Assembly (NCBI RefSeq): GCF_900109685.1
Contig: NZ_FOBB01000005.1
Location: 310,001 to 374,000 of the forward strand
DNA: 64,000 bases
Direction: 5' to 3'
Source of the DNA: Chitinophaga rupis
Lineage (GTDB): Bacteria; Bacteroidota; Bacteroidia; Chitinophagales; Chitinophagaceae
Shown: positions 26,695-35,420 of the stretch, piece after piece
Layout of the letters: every line of letters begins with the position of its first letter
Position numbering within the stretch: position 1 is the stretch's first letter
Translations under genes and position numbers: made by a program
The notes under the pieces: generated by a model
The model's database searches: none
What the model was told of the DNA's origin: nothing
Seen by the model: the letters and a program-made list of their open reading frames with translations, nothing else

Positions 26695-28570
26695 GCAGGG
26701 GCCATACATTGTTGTCTGTATCGGCATCCATAAAAATGCCGCCATCCAGCACCAGGGATTGGATCTTCTTTTTGGTGGTAATGTGTACCTGCGTTTCCTT
26801 TTGGCTGGCCTCCCATACCCGCGACGTTTGGTGCAGGGTTTCCGTGCTGCCGTCAGTATAGGTGATCTTCACATCAAAAGGTGTGGCCATACCGCCAATA
26901 TTCTTAATGTGCAGCGTATAACCCTGTGCGTTAGCTGCCAGCTGTTTTACAGCCAGGTCTATATAATAATTGGAAAAGAACCAGTTAGCCCAGAACCAGT
27001 TCAGGTTCTTACCGGATACATTGTTGTACGTATTAAAAAAGTCCCATGGCAGGGGATGTTTGCCATGCCAGCGCTCCATAAAGGCATGCAGGCATTTTTT
27101 AAACAGGTCATCGCCCAGCATATCCTTCATAGCCAGGTAACCAAGAGAGGGCTTGCCGTATTCATTATTGCCTAAGCCTGCGCCACCTAATATATCGCCG
27201 GGTGTAATAATGGGCAGGTCCTGTTCTGAGCTGGCATCATGGATCCAGTTATCAACACGGAACTGTTTGTACAGCGCTTCCGCTTTTTCCGTGCCCTGGT
27301 CTTCACGTCCTATCAGCAGCTCAAAGGTAGTGGCCCAGCCTTCATCCATAAAGCCATAGCGGGTTTCATTAATGCCCATATAAAAGGGCATGTAGGTATG
27401 TGCAATCTCATGCTCTGCCACAAACTTGGTAAAGGTAGTGTCGTTGGTAGCGCCGTCATTGGCCATCATGGGGTATTCCATATCCGCATAGCCCTGGAAC
27501 ACGGTCATCTTTTCATATGGGTAAGGTACGCCCGGCCATTTGCGTGATAACCAGCTGAGCGCATGCCGTTCAAAGGATACCATGTGGTGAAAATCGGCCG
27601 CTGTGTCATTATACATGGCCTGCACGCTGGCGCGGCGTTTAGTAGCATCGTCCACCACCACGCTGGCGGCATCCCACACAAAATGATCGCTGATGCCAAA
27701 GGCCATATCCGGTATGTTGGTGGCCTTGAACTGCCAGCTGTTCATCTCGTTCTGCGCAGTTACGTTCTTCGCCTGCAGGTCCTGCAGGGTAGCAATATGT
27801 ATCACCTCATCAGATGTTTGGGATGCCTGCAGCTTTTGTGCAAAGGCAGGTTGCAGCAGCTTTTCCGGCTGCTGTAAGGTGCCGGTGCCGCCTACAATGT
27901 AGTTTTTGGGCACATTGATGGTAACGGTATAATCATTAAAGTCGTTGTAAAATTCAAGGGCATCGTTAAAGGTCATCTGGTCCCAGCCGTTATAATCATC
28001 GTACACGGCTACACGCGGATAAAAATAGGCCAGGAAGTAAGTGGTGGAATCTATCATGCCTTCCCGGTTGCTCACCTTGGATACCTGGTAATGCCAGTCG
28101 AACGTAAGCTTTACGGAATCGTTCGGCAGCAGGGGCTCCTGCAGCAATATGGGCTGCCAGGTAAAGTAGCCATTACTTTCCCTCCACCTGCGGGTTTGCC
28201 CGTTCACACTAAAGCCATCTATCTTCACACCTTCTGTAAGGTAATCAGCAGGAGTGCCACCCAGGCGCGGTGCGCCGGGTTTATGAATGTTCAGCAGCAG
28301 CTTTATCACCATATGCTCCAGCGTATCCGGGCTGTTGTTTACATACGTGATCTCTTCCTTACCCCGTATGGTACGGTCGGGCGGCAGGGCCGTAATGTTA
28401 ATATTATAACGGGCATGGTTTTGCCAGTAGTTCTTACCGGGTTGCCCATCCATAGCGCGGGTGCCTTTTTTAAAAGCCTGAGTAATATCCCGGGGCATAT
28501 AAAGGCTTTGGGCATTCACATAAAAAGAGCCGGCAACAGCCAGCATCAACAATAGCGTATAACGGAACAT
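26684..28570 (-). CDS. M1-family aminopeptidase, exported
   Basis: A 628-residue protein with a signal peptide (MFRYTLLLMLAVAGSFYVNA). The M1 zinc site HEIAH (387-391) and E410 after an 18-residue spacer (HEXXH-x18-E) are intact. The usual GxMEN exopeptidase motif appears as DMEYPMMANDG, so it is altered but recognisable. It removes N-terminal residues from peptides, probably in the periplasm. I chose the ATG at 28570, not the longer frame from 28630, since the longer frame would place the signal peptide internally and overlaps a promoter-like sequence. Confidence 0.88.
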   Translation of the reverse strand: MFRYTLLLMLAVAGSFYVNAQSLYMPRDITQAFKKGTRAMDGQPGKNYWQNHARYNINITALPPDRTIRGKEEITYVNNSPDTLEHMVIKLLLNIHKPGAPRLGGTPADYLTEGVKIDGFSVNGQTRRWRESNGYFTWQPILLQEPLLPNDSVKLTFDWHYQVSKVSNREGMIDSTTYFLAYFYPRVAVYDDYNGWDQMTFNDALEFYNDFNDYTVTINVPKNYIVGGTGTLQQPEKLLQPAFAQKLQASQTSDEVIHIATLQDLQAKNVTAQNEMNSWQFKATNIPDMAFGISDHFVWDAASVVVDDATKRRASVQAMYNDTAADFHHMVSFERHALSWLSRKWPGVPYPYEKMTVFQGYADMEYPMMANDGATNDTTFTKFVAEHEIAHTYMPFYMGINETRYGFMDEGWATTFELLIGREDQGTEKAEALYKQFRVDNWIHDASSEQDLPIITPGDILGGAGLGNNEYGKPSLGYLAMKDMLGDDLFKKCLHAFMERWHGKHPLPWDFFNTYNNVSGKNLNWFWANWFFSNYYIDLAVKQLAANAQGYTLHIKNIGGMATPFDVKITYTDGSTETLHQTSRVWEASQKETQVHITTKKKIQSLVLDGGIFMDADTDNNVWPLPKD

Positions 28571-28600
28571 GTACGATCTGCTTTGAGTAATTAGCAGCAA

Positions 28601-28630
28601 TGAAGATATAAATAATTTGCATCGGCTCAA
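28601..28630 (-). promoter_or_regulatory. Promoter-like sequence of the M1 peptidase gene
   Basis: On the minus strand TTG (28628-28630), 19 nt and TATCTTCA (28601-28608) resemble the Bacteroidota -33/-7 pair, with one mismatch in the -7 box. The leader would be about 25 nt. Confidence 0.4.
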
Positions 28631-28762
28631 TGCCTATCTGGATGACCGGTGCTGGGAACGGTTAAACCGTAAAACACGGAAACTTCACCGCCATTCCAGG
28701 GCTTTTTACCGGCAGAACGCAGGTTTTCACCTTTTTATCATATGGCGGTATCAAAGGTAATG

Positions 28763-28770
28763 TATGTTTG
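28763..28770 (+). promoter_or_regulatory. -7 box TATGTTTG before the ABC transporter genes
   Basis: TATGTTTG fits TAnnTTTG exactly, 33 bp before the ATG at 28804. It overlaps a possible earlier in-frame start at 28768, which argues for the later start. No clear -33 element is visible. Confidence 0.45.
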
Positions 28771-28803
28771 CAGCGTTATCTGCCACACCAAAATCCCTTT
28801 TTA

Positions 28804-29586
28804 ATGAACCATCAATCACATACGCCCATTCTGGAAGTAAGCGGCCTGCATGTGTACTACGGTAATTTTCACGCTGTAAATGATGTATCCTTTACGGTGA
28901 ATGCCGGTGAGATCTTTGGTTTCCTGGGCCCTAACGGCGCCGGTAAAACCAGTACACTCAGTGCCGTGGAAGGCCTGCTGAAACCCCGTTCCGGTAGTAT
29001 TTCTGTAGCCGGGTTTGATATTCACAAACAGCCTTTGCATGCCCGCGCTAATATGGGCGTACAGCTGCAGGCCACCAGCTTTCAGCCGGAGCTTACCATT
29101 TCAGAGATCATCAGCCTGTATGCCGGTATTTACGGCGCTGCTATCAGCTATGAGCAGATCCTTTCCATTCTGCGGGATATTAAGCTGGAAGATGCTGCCG
29201 GTAAGCGTTTCGGACAGCTCTCCGGAGGGCAGCAGCAGCGTGTATCACTGGTAATAGCCACTATCCACGATCCGCACCTGGTATTGCTGGATGAGCCAAC
29301 CACAGGCCTGGACCCGCAATCGCGCCGGCAGTTATGGGAACGTATGGAATCCATCCGTGAAAAAGGACATGGCGTACTACTTACCACGCATTCCATGGAA
29401 GAAGCAGAAGCGGTGTGCGACCGTATAGCCATCATTGATCATGGCAGGGTAGTGGCCATTGACACGCCGGAGGCATTGATAGACCATTACCGCCACGATC
29501 CGGAAGTGATCAGCGTTTCCCGCAAAGGAAAGATCACGCTGGAAGATGTATTTATTGGTCTTACCGGCCGCGCCATCCGTTCATAA
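28804..29586 (+). CDS. ABC transporter ATP-binding protein (ABC-2 export type)
   Basis: A 260-residue ATPase with Walker A GPNGAGKTS, Q-loop region, signature LSGGQQQRVSL, Walker B LVLLDEPTTGLDPQ and the switch histidine (LLTTHSMEEAEAVCDRIAII). This form (DrrA/CcmA-like) powers small multisubunit exporters. The permease gene follows 19 bp downstream. Substrate not deducible; drug, lipid or antibiotic export and efflux are typical for the group. Confidence 0.93.
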   Translation: MNHQSHTPILEVSGLHVYYGNFHAVNDVSFTVNAGEIFGFLGPNGAGKTSTLSAVEGLLKPRSGSISVAGFDIHKQPLHARANMGVQLQATSFQPELTISEIISLYAGIYGAAISYEQILSILRDIKLEDAAGKRFGQLSGGQQQRVSLVIATIHDPHLVLLDEPTTGLDPQSRRQLWERMESIREKGHGVLLTTHSMEEAEAVCDRIAIIDHGRVVAIDTPEALIDHYRHDPEVISVSRKGKITLEDVFIGLTGRAIRS

Positions 29587-29605
29587 CCTTTAACTATTAC
29601 GAGCC

Positions 29606-30355
29606 ATGAGAAATAATATTCCCGCAACTTCTACTGTTTTAAATGCATTGCTCCGCGCCGATTTTACCACGCAATGGCGCAACCGCCGTTCCGTTGTGCT
29701 GGTGTTCCTGGTGCCATTGATCATACTGATGTCCTGGAAAGGACTGGTCGATAAATTAGGCGGCGCCTTTGTATTATCCATCTGTATCACCATCGGCCTA
29801 ACCGCCATTGGCTTAATGGGCTACACCAACTCCATTGCCCGCGACCGCGATAAAGGCATTTTCCAGCGCCTGCGTGTAGCGCCCCTTTCCACCTGGACCA
29901 TTATGGTAAGCCGCTTAACCGTGCAGGTAGTTATGATCCTGGCGCTTATCATTGCCGTATTTATTGTAGGTTTTTATGTAGATAAAATATCACTGACCCC
30001 GGCAGGTTATGTGTTCGGGTTTACCATGGGATTGGTAGGCAGCGCCGTGTACCTGGGTTTGGGGCAGATGATAGCCGGGCTTATTAAGAACCCGGAAACC
30101 GTAAACGCCACCACCCGTTTGGTATACTTTGCCTTTATTATGATCGGTATGTTCGGCGAGTTGGGCATGCTGGGTACGGAAGTACAAACCATTGTAAGGT
30201 GGTCGCCTTTTGGCAGTGTAAAACGTATTGTGTCTGATAGCCTGCAGCCGGCCCACTGGACCATACAAAGTACGCAGGCTTTGCTGGCAACCATTGGATA
30301 TGCCTTTGTGTTCTCCTTGCTGGGTATTAAATGGTTCCGCTGGAATACGAAATAA
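29606..30355 (+). CDS. ABC-2 type transporter permease
   Basis: A 249-residue membrane protein with about six helices (FVLSICITIGLTAIGLMGYT, MVSRLTVQVVMILALIIAVF, GYVFGFTMGLVGSAVYLGLG) and the cytoplasmic ARDRDKGIFQRLRVAPLSTW segment typical of ABC-2 permeases, which contacts the ATPase. It forms the membrane part of the exporter with the preceding gene. Confidence 0.9.
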   Translation: MRNNIPATSTVLNALLRADFTTQWRNRRSVVLVFLVPLIILMSWKGLVDKLGGAFVLSICITIGLTAIGLMGYTNSIARDRDKGIFQRLRVAPLSTWTIMVSRLTVQVVMILALIIAVFIVGFYVDKISLTPAGYVFGFTMGLVGSAVYLGLGQMIAGLIKNPETVNATTRLVYFAFIMIGMFGELGMLGTEVQTIVRWSPFGSVKRIVSDSLQPAHWTIQSTQALLATIGYAFVFSLLGIKWFRWNTK

Positions 30356-30392
30356 AATTGCTGAACTAACTGGGAAATTCAGCTTTCACCAC

Positions 30393-30400
30393 TATCTTTG
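30393..30400 (+). promoter_or_regulatory. -7 box TATCTTTG before a TTG-start gene
   Basis: TATCTTTG is a perfect -7 element. Transcription would begin near 30406, almost at the TTG codon proposed as start, giving a nearly leaderless message. Confidence 0.5.
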
Positions 30401-30407
30401 CGGCAGC

Positions 30408-30776
30408 TTGAAACAAGTTGCCGCAATATTGTTACTGATAGGCGTACTAAGCCAAACATTCAGCAAAATGCTGATAGTGGCTGAGTATGAGCTGAACAGG
30501 GACTACATTGCAAAAAACCTGTGCGTAAACCGCAACAAGCCTAAAATGCATTGTAATGGTAAATGCCATATGATGCGTAAGATGAAGCAGGAAGAAAAAA
30601 GCGAGCAGGAAAACCCTGAGCGCCGTGCAGAGAACAAGCTGGAGATCATTTGCGCTGCTTTCAGCCCTGCACGTCTGAACCACTCTTTGATTGTTAGTAC
30701 TATACAATATCCCAATTTGCAGGTTAATACCTGTACCGTGTTTGTTGCCGCTCCTTTCCACCCACCACAGGCGTAA
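30408..30776 (+). CDS. Small Cys-containing membrane-anchored protein of a metal-uptake operon
   Basis: A predicted 122-residue protein with a TTG start: one N-terminal hydrophobic helix (VAAILLLIGVLSQTFSKMLI), then ELNRDYIAKNLCVNRNKPKM and HCNGKC (C39, C49, C53), a charged region (KMKQEEKSEQENPERRAENK) and a hydrophobic C-terminal half. No ATG lies at a sensible place: upstream ATGs fall inside the permease gene. The -7 box just upstream supports the TTG start. Proteins of this form commonly precede TonB receptor genes in this phylum, and the Cys/His motif suggests metal contact; the precise role is unknown to me. Confidence 0.55.
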   Translation: MKQVAAILLLIGVLSQTFSKMLIVAEYELNRDYIAKNLCVNRNKPKMHCNGKCHMMRKMKQEEKSEQENPERRAENKLEIICAAFSPARLNHSLIVSTIQYPNLQVNTCTVFVAAPFHPPQA

Positions 30777-31050
30777 AGCCGAAAGCAAAAAGCATAAAGC
30801 TTAATACTACACATTGCATGCATAACGATGAAGGCATAATGCCTGCCATTGCTCTGCTGTGCCTCGTTAACTATTGACTATTAGCGCATTTGTTGATATG
30901 CATTGCATCTGGTTTTTACCGGCTGTTATTGCGTGCCGTTAACTTTTTGTCTTTGAGTATTCCGCTTTATGCTTTATGCATTCCGCTTTCCACATCCGCG
31001 GCATTAAGCTTTTTGCTTTCTGCTTTAAGCTTTAAGCTTTTCCTCACTTG
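30777..31050. repeat. Degenerate heptamer repeat region (AAAGCNN / NNGCTTT)
   Basis: The + strand starts with imperfect 7-mers AAAGCCG, AAAGCAA, AAAGCAT, AAAGCTT (30775-30802) and ends with the inverted type (TTTATGC, TTTATGC, ATTCCGC; TTGCTTT, CTGCTTT, AAGCTTT, AAGCTTT; 30959-31041). The middle has no repeats. The core CATCCGCGGCATTA (30993-31006) is identical to one at 15191-15204. The region ends 20 bp before the TonB receptor gene, so it must lie in or beside its promoter and leader. Confidence 0.75.
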
Positions 31051-31061
31051 AACTTATTGTA

Positions 31062-33128
31062 ATGAAAAAGGGATTATTATCTATTATACTAACATGCGTA
31101 GTAGCGATAGCTGCTGCACAGGATACAACCACTATAAAAGAGCTGCAGCAGGTGATCGTAAGCGCCAGCCGCACGCAGCAAAAAAGGAGCGATGCGCCTA
31201 TTGCCATCAGCACCATCAGTACTAAAACCATACAGGATACAAAGGCCAACCGTTTAGACCAGCTGCTGAATAAAGTAAGCGGGGTATTTATGGTAAGCCT
31301 TTCCAATGAGCAGCATGAAATGAGCATCCGCCAGCCCATGACCACCAAAAGCCTGTTCCTGTACCTGGAAGATGGTATTCCTATACGCACTACCGGCTTA
31401 TATAATCATAATGCACTGCTGGAAATGAATATGGCTGCCGCCAAGCAGATAGAGATCATCCGGGGGCCGGCATCTTCTTTATACGGCGCCGAAGCCGTAG
31501 GCGGTGCAGTAAATATTATCACGCTTACGCCGCCACCCGTAAATACCGGAATGGTAAGCCTGCAGGCCAATAACAATGGTTACAAACGGGTAGATCTGCA
31601 GGCCGGCGGCACCTATGGTAAGTGGGGCCTGGTAGTAAGCGGTTACTACGCCAACCGCCACGACGGGCCGGTGGATTACAGCGACTTTCACAAAACAGCC
31701 CTTACCTTCCGGGCCGATTATAAAGCCAGCGATAAAACCACCTGGAGCAACAGCATTACGTATATTGACTACTACAGCGATATGACCGGCTCCCTGGACA
31801 GTGCCCATTTTGCGCAGAAGAATTATACCACGCCGTACTCCTTTACCTACCGTAAAACTACGGCCTTACGCATCCGAAGCGGTATTACCCAGCAATGGAA
31901 CGATAACAGCCAAACGCAGGTAACCGCTATGTTCCGGGATAATTCCGTAAAGCAGAATCCATCCTATTACATTACCAATAACCGTACAAATGCTTTGCTG
32001 GCCAACGGGCAACTGAACAACAGCTCTTTTAACAGCTACCTGCTGGTAGCGCAGCACCAGCAGCAATTCAAATGGATGGGCAGTAAAGTGATCGGCGGCA
32101 TCAGCGCAGACCTGAGCCCCAGCACCTACATAGCCCGTTACATACAAATTAACCGGGATGGCAAAGGTAATTACACCAATTACCAGCAAACGGATTCTAC
32201 GCTCAGCAACTACAACACCGGCATCAGCAACCTGGCATCTTATGTACATTATGAAATGAGCCCCCTGCCGGGATTAAAGCTGGTAGCCGCTTTGCGCTAT
32301 GACTTTTACCACTTTGATTTCGATAATCATTTACCCGCATCCGCCTCCACCGGTGCGCCATCCACCAAACAGGATTTTACCCGCTTTACGCCCAAAGCAG
32401 GTTTTACCTATAACTACAAAGGCATTGGCGTATATGCCAACTACAGCCAGGGATATGTGCCGCCGCAGGTATCTGAACTGTTTAACAGTGTAAAGGTGCC
32501 TTACCTGCAGCCACAAACTTTCTTCAACTATGAAGCAGGAGGGTGGTTCTCTTTACTGGAACACAAGCTGTATGCAGACTGGAGTGTGTATCTCATGAAC
32601 GGCGCCAACGAGATCATCTCCGTACGGGAAGATGATGGCACCTTCCAGAACCAGAATGCCGGCAAAACCCGTCACCGCGGCGTGGAGTACGGCATTACTT
32701 ATCGTCCCTCCCAGCAATGGATGTTCCGGGTAAGCGCCACCAATGCCAAGCATACCTTTACAGACTACGTGGAAAAAGGCGCTGATGTGAGCGGCAATGA
32801 AATGAGCGCTGCCCCGCATTTTATCAGCAATACAGAAGTCATGTATCATCCTGCTTTCATTAAGGGATTTCGTATAGGCATGGAATGGCAGCACCTGGGT
32901 AAGTACTGGATGGATAATGCCAATACGCAATCCTACAGCGGTTTTGACCTGGTGAACCTGCGAACAGGTTATACAGTAGGCCGCTGCGAAGTATGGGTGA
33001 ATGCCCTGAACCTGTTCAATAAATATTACTCCACCTTTGCCAGTAAGTCGGCTTACGGTTACAGCTACAACCTGGGCGATCCACGGGAATGGAATGTAGG
33101 TATGGCTTTCAGGATGGGTAAAAAATAA
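31062..33128 (+). CDS. TonB-dependent outer-membrane receptor
   Basis: A 688-residue receptor with a signal peptide (ends IAAAQ), a TonB-box-like segment (LQQVIVSASRTQQKRSDAPI), a plug domain (GVFMVSLSNEQHEMSIRQP; IEIIRGPASSLYGAEAVGGA) and a 22-strand barrel ending VGMAFRMG. It lacks the carboxypeptidase-like domain of SusC proteins and is closest in layout to siderophore, heme, cobalamin or metal receptors of the BtuB/FepA class. Followed after 6 bp by a PepSY protein, a combination typical of iron (siderophore) uptake with ferric reduction, or of copper uptake. Confidence 0.9.
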   Translation: MKKGLLSIILTCVVAIAAAQDTTTIKELQQVIVSASRTQQKRSDAPIAISTISTKTIQDTKANRLDQLLNKVSGVFMVSLSNEQHEMSIRQPMTTKSLFLYLEDGIPIRTTGLYNHNALLEMNMAAAKQIEIIRGPASSLYGAEAVGGAVNIITLTPPPVNTGMVSLQANNNGYKRVDLQAGGTYGKWGLVVSGYYANRHDGPVDYSDFHKTALTFRADYKASDKTTWSNSITYIDYYSDMTGSLDSAHFAQKNYTTPYSFTYRKTTALRIRSGITQQWNDNSQTQVTAMFRDNSVKQNPSYYITNNRTNALLANGQLNNSSFNSYLLVAQHQQQFKWMGSKVIGGISADLSPSTYIARYIQINRDGKGNYTNYQQTDSTLSNYNTGISNLASYVHYEMSPLPGLKLVAALRYDFYHFDFDNHLPASASTGAPSTKQDFTRFTPKAGFTYNYKGIGVYANYSQGYVPPQVSELFNSVKVPYLQPQTFFNYEAGGWFSLLEHKLYADWSVYLMNGANEIISVREDDGTFQNQNAGKTRHRGVEYGITYRPSQQWMFRVSATNAKHTFTDYVEKGADVSGNEMSAAPHFISNTEVMYHPAFIKGFRIGMEWQHLGKYWMDNANTQSYSGFDLVNLRTGYTVGRCEVWVNALNLFNKYYSTFASKSAYGYSYNLGDPREWNVGMAFRMGKK

Positions 33129-33134
33129 GATGTC

Positions 33135-34688
33135 ATGAAGAAGAATATATACAAGCTACACCGTACACTATCACTCATTATAGCGCTGCCGGTACTGTTA
33201 TGGGCCATTAGTGGTTTCATGCACCCGTTAATGACCAATATCCGCCCGCAGGTAGCTACGCAGGTATTGCCGGCCCGCACCATTGATAGCGCACATATAC
33301 AAACCACGCTAACGGCCGCTTTACAAAAGCACCATATTGACAGTATCAGCAGCTTTCGCCTGGTGCATATTGATACCACCTGGTTTTACCAGGTGCAGGC
33401 CCCCGGCAAAACAGAGCCCTTATATTTCAGCACTATCAACGGCAAGATCCTCACTGCCGGCGACTGGCTCTACGCGCAGTACCTGGCCCGCCAGTTCCTG
33501 GAAGGCCCGGCCATAACAGACAGCGCTGCTGCCCTGCCGCCCGCACGGGCAGAAGCCGGCAGCACGGCGCATGATTGTTGCGATGCCGCTACTTCCTGCG
33601 TGTTAAACAACGTAAAAGGCGCTAAAGTGCATGATGCTTCCATGCTTACTGCTTTCGATCCTGAATACAAGGAGGTCAACCGTTTACTGCCGGTATATAA
33701 AGTATCCTTTGAACGGATGGATGGTATCCGCATTTATGTAGAAACTACCAGCGACCGCTTTGCCTTTGCCATGGATAACCGCCGCGCAGTATTTGACCGC
33801 GTTTTCCGCTACCTGCATACCTGGGACTGGCTGAACCTGTTAGGCAAAGCCAAACACTTTGTGCTGGCCTGTATTGCGGCAATAGCATTCATTACCTCCA
33901 TACTGGGTCTCTACATTTTCTTCACTACAAAAAGCAACGGCTCAAACGGCAACAGCCTGGTGAAAGCCAGGCGTTATCACCGCTACACCGCCGTAATAGC
34001 GTCCCTCTTTACCCTGATGTGGACCCTCAGCGGCAGCTATTATGCCTTCAGCAAACTGCAAACAGATACCCGCGACCGTTATTTTGTAACGGGCCATTTG
34101 GCCGCCACGGATGTAAGCATTCCCTTTGGTATGTTAGCGCAGGCAATAAAAGCCCCTGTTAACAATGTAAGCATGGTACACCTGCAGGATGGCAATTACT
34201 GGCAGGTATATACGAAAAATGGTATTCAATATGTAGCCGCAGCCACAGGTGCTTTATTGCCGCACGGCGATGCGCAGTATGCACAATACCTGGCTACGCA
34301 GTTCAGCAGCAACCCTGCAGCAGCCATCACAGATACATCCTACGTTACCCAATTCAACGACGAATACAACTTTGCCGACAAACGCCTGCCCGTATGGAAA
34401 GTCGGTTATAACAGCCGTCATCATGAGCGGTATTATGTAGAAACCTCCACTGGCAGGCTCTCCGTTCGTGTTGATGACCTGGAGGTACCGCAGGGTTATT
34501 CCTTTGCGCTCTTTCACAAACACCACTTTATGGATTGGGGCGGCAAAGCCCTGCGCGATTTCAGCACCATGTTCTGGGTACTGATGCAGGTGATCATGGT
34601 GGTTGTAGGCTTAACGTTATACGTAGTGTGGAAGCTGAGAACGCGGAAAGGGCGAAAGGTAGGTACTGCGAGTGCTGCTCACGGGTAA
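33135..34688 (+). CDS. PepSY-associated membrane protein with a Cys cluster
   Basis: A 517-residue inner-membrane protein with four helices: near 13-32 (TLSLIIALPVLLWAISGFMH, the PepSY_TM signature), FVLACIAAIAFITSILGLYI, TAVIASLFTLMWTLSGSYYA and FWVLMQVIMVVVGLTLYVVW. Two periplasmic PepSY-like regions each carry a KRLPVWKVGY or NRLLPVYKVSF motif, so the protein is an internal duplication. Histidines in helices (H30, HRYTA, HFMDW) could bind heme. An unusual HDCCDAATSC stretch (C148, C149, C155) suggests metal binding. The last codons come from a downstream 68-bp repeat. Probably reduces a metal taken up by the preceding receptor. Confidence 0.85.
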   Translation: MKKNIYKLHRTLSLIIALPVLLWAISGFMHPLMTNIRPQVATQVLPARTIDSAHIQTTLTAALQKHHIDSISSFRLVHIDTTWFYQVQAPGKTEPLYFSTINGKILTAGDWLYAQYLARQFLEGPAITDSAAALPPARAEAGSTAHDCCDAATSCVLNNVKGAKVHDASMLTAFDPEYKEVNRLLPVYKVSFERMDGIRIYVETTSDRFAFAMDNRRAVFDRVFRYLHTWDWLNLLGKAKHFVLACIAAIAFITSILGLYIFFTTKSNGSNGNSLVKARRYHRYTAVIASLFTLMWTLSGSYYAFSKLQTDTRDRYFVTGHLAATDVSIPFGMLAQAIKAPVNNVSMVHLQDGNYWQVYTKNGIQYVAAATGALLPHGDAQYAQYLATQFSSNPAAAITDTSYVTQFNDEYNFADKRLPVWKVGYNSRHHERYYVETSTGRLSVRVDDLEVPQGYSFALFHKHHFMDWGGKALRDFSTMFWVLMQVIMVVVGLTLYVVWKLRTRKGRKVGTASAAHG

Positions 34689-34812
34689 GCCGGCATTGCA
34701 TTATTCCTTGGGCTTGTAGGTCCATAGTTCCAACTCGGGTCTGCGCTCACGGGTAAGCCGGCATTGGCATCATTTATTGGGCTTATCAGGTCCATAATTC
34801 CAACTCCGTCCT
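34677..34812. repeat. 68-bp direct repeat, two copies
   Basis: The sequence starting GCTCACGGGTAAGCCGGCAT occurs at 34677 and at 34745, each copy continuing with GGGCTT and AGGTCCATA-TTCCAACTC. The first copy contains the stop codon of the PepSY gene and encodes its last three residues. Confidence 0.85.
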
Positions 34813-34974
34813 GTGCCCGCCTTTGATGAAGTCTATGGGGCTTTATCAAGCGTACCTGCTTTAACTTTTTATCAGGCTTCACCGTTCGTGTCACGCCGGC
34901 CAAGGTCCGTAGTTTGGAACTATGGACCTTGGTATTACCGCGTGGAAATGTGATACCTCAGTTGCTCACTTGCG
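34813..34974. repeat. Palindrome-containing intergenic segment
   Basis: A near-perfect 33-nt palindrome (34900-34932) has arms CCAAGGTCC and GGACCTTGG with an inner near-complement GTAGTT/AACTAT. Nearby, TTGATGAAG (34822-34830) and GCTTTATCAAGCG (34842-34854) resemble a worn inverted copy of the GCTTGATGAAGCCC core found in the 178-bp repeats that follow. No gene is seen. Confidence 0.6.
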
Positions 34975-35152
34975 GTACTATTGTAACACTGGTATTTCGC
35001 TGGCAGGTCCGGGCAGAGGCCCTTGGCCGGTGTGATGCGCTTGATGAAGCCCAATAGCGCAAGTGTGCTAATACGATACCACCTCGTTCAATAGAGAACT
35101 AAACAGGCGGGCACCAGGCCGTAGCCGGACCTGTAAGAAATGTCCTCATGTA
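34975..35152. repeat. 178-bp intergenic repeat, copy 1
   Basis: Begins GTACTATTGTAACACTGGTA and contains the inverted ends CAGGTCCGGGC and GCCGGACCTG about 130 bp apart, with GCTTGATGAAGCCCAATAG and AAACAGGCGGGCACCAGGCC inside. The ends can pair into a long hairpin. About 90 percent identical by eye to copy 2 and of the same length. Confidence 0.9.
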
Positions 35153-35177
35153 ATATTAAGAATACACTTTTATCGAA

Positions 35178-35355
35178 GTACTATAGTAACGCTGGTATTT
35201 CGCTGGCAGGTCCGGGCGGAGGCCCTTGGCCGGCGTGATGCGCTTGATGAAGCCCAATAGCACACTCATGCTGATACGATAATCCCTCGTTTAATAGAGA
35301 ATCAAACAGGCGGGCACCAGGCCGTAGCCGGACCTGCAAGAAATGTCCTCATGTA
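35178..35355. repeat. 178-bp intergenic repeat, copy 2
   Basis: Same orientation and length as copy 1, separated from it by 25 bp. The hairpin-forming core runs from 35207 (CAGGTCC) to 35336 (GGACCTG). It lies about 65 bp beyond the 3' end of the VOC gene. Confidence 0.9.
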
Positions 35356-35420
35356 TGTTTATATTAACCAGGATTAAAACAAACAGCAAACGGTTTACCG
35401 GGAAATGTTAGCTAACAATA

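Noticed and set aside
30228..30407. ATG upstream of the small Cys protein
   Set aside because: It lies deep within the ABC permease gene in another frame, and a -7 box sits after it, so the TTG at 30408 is the better start.
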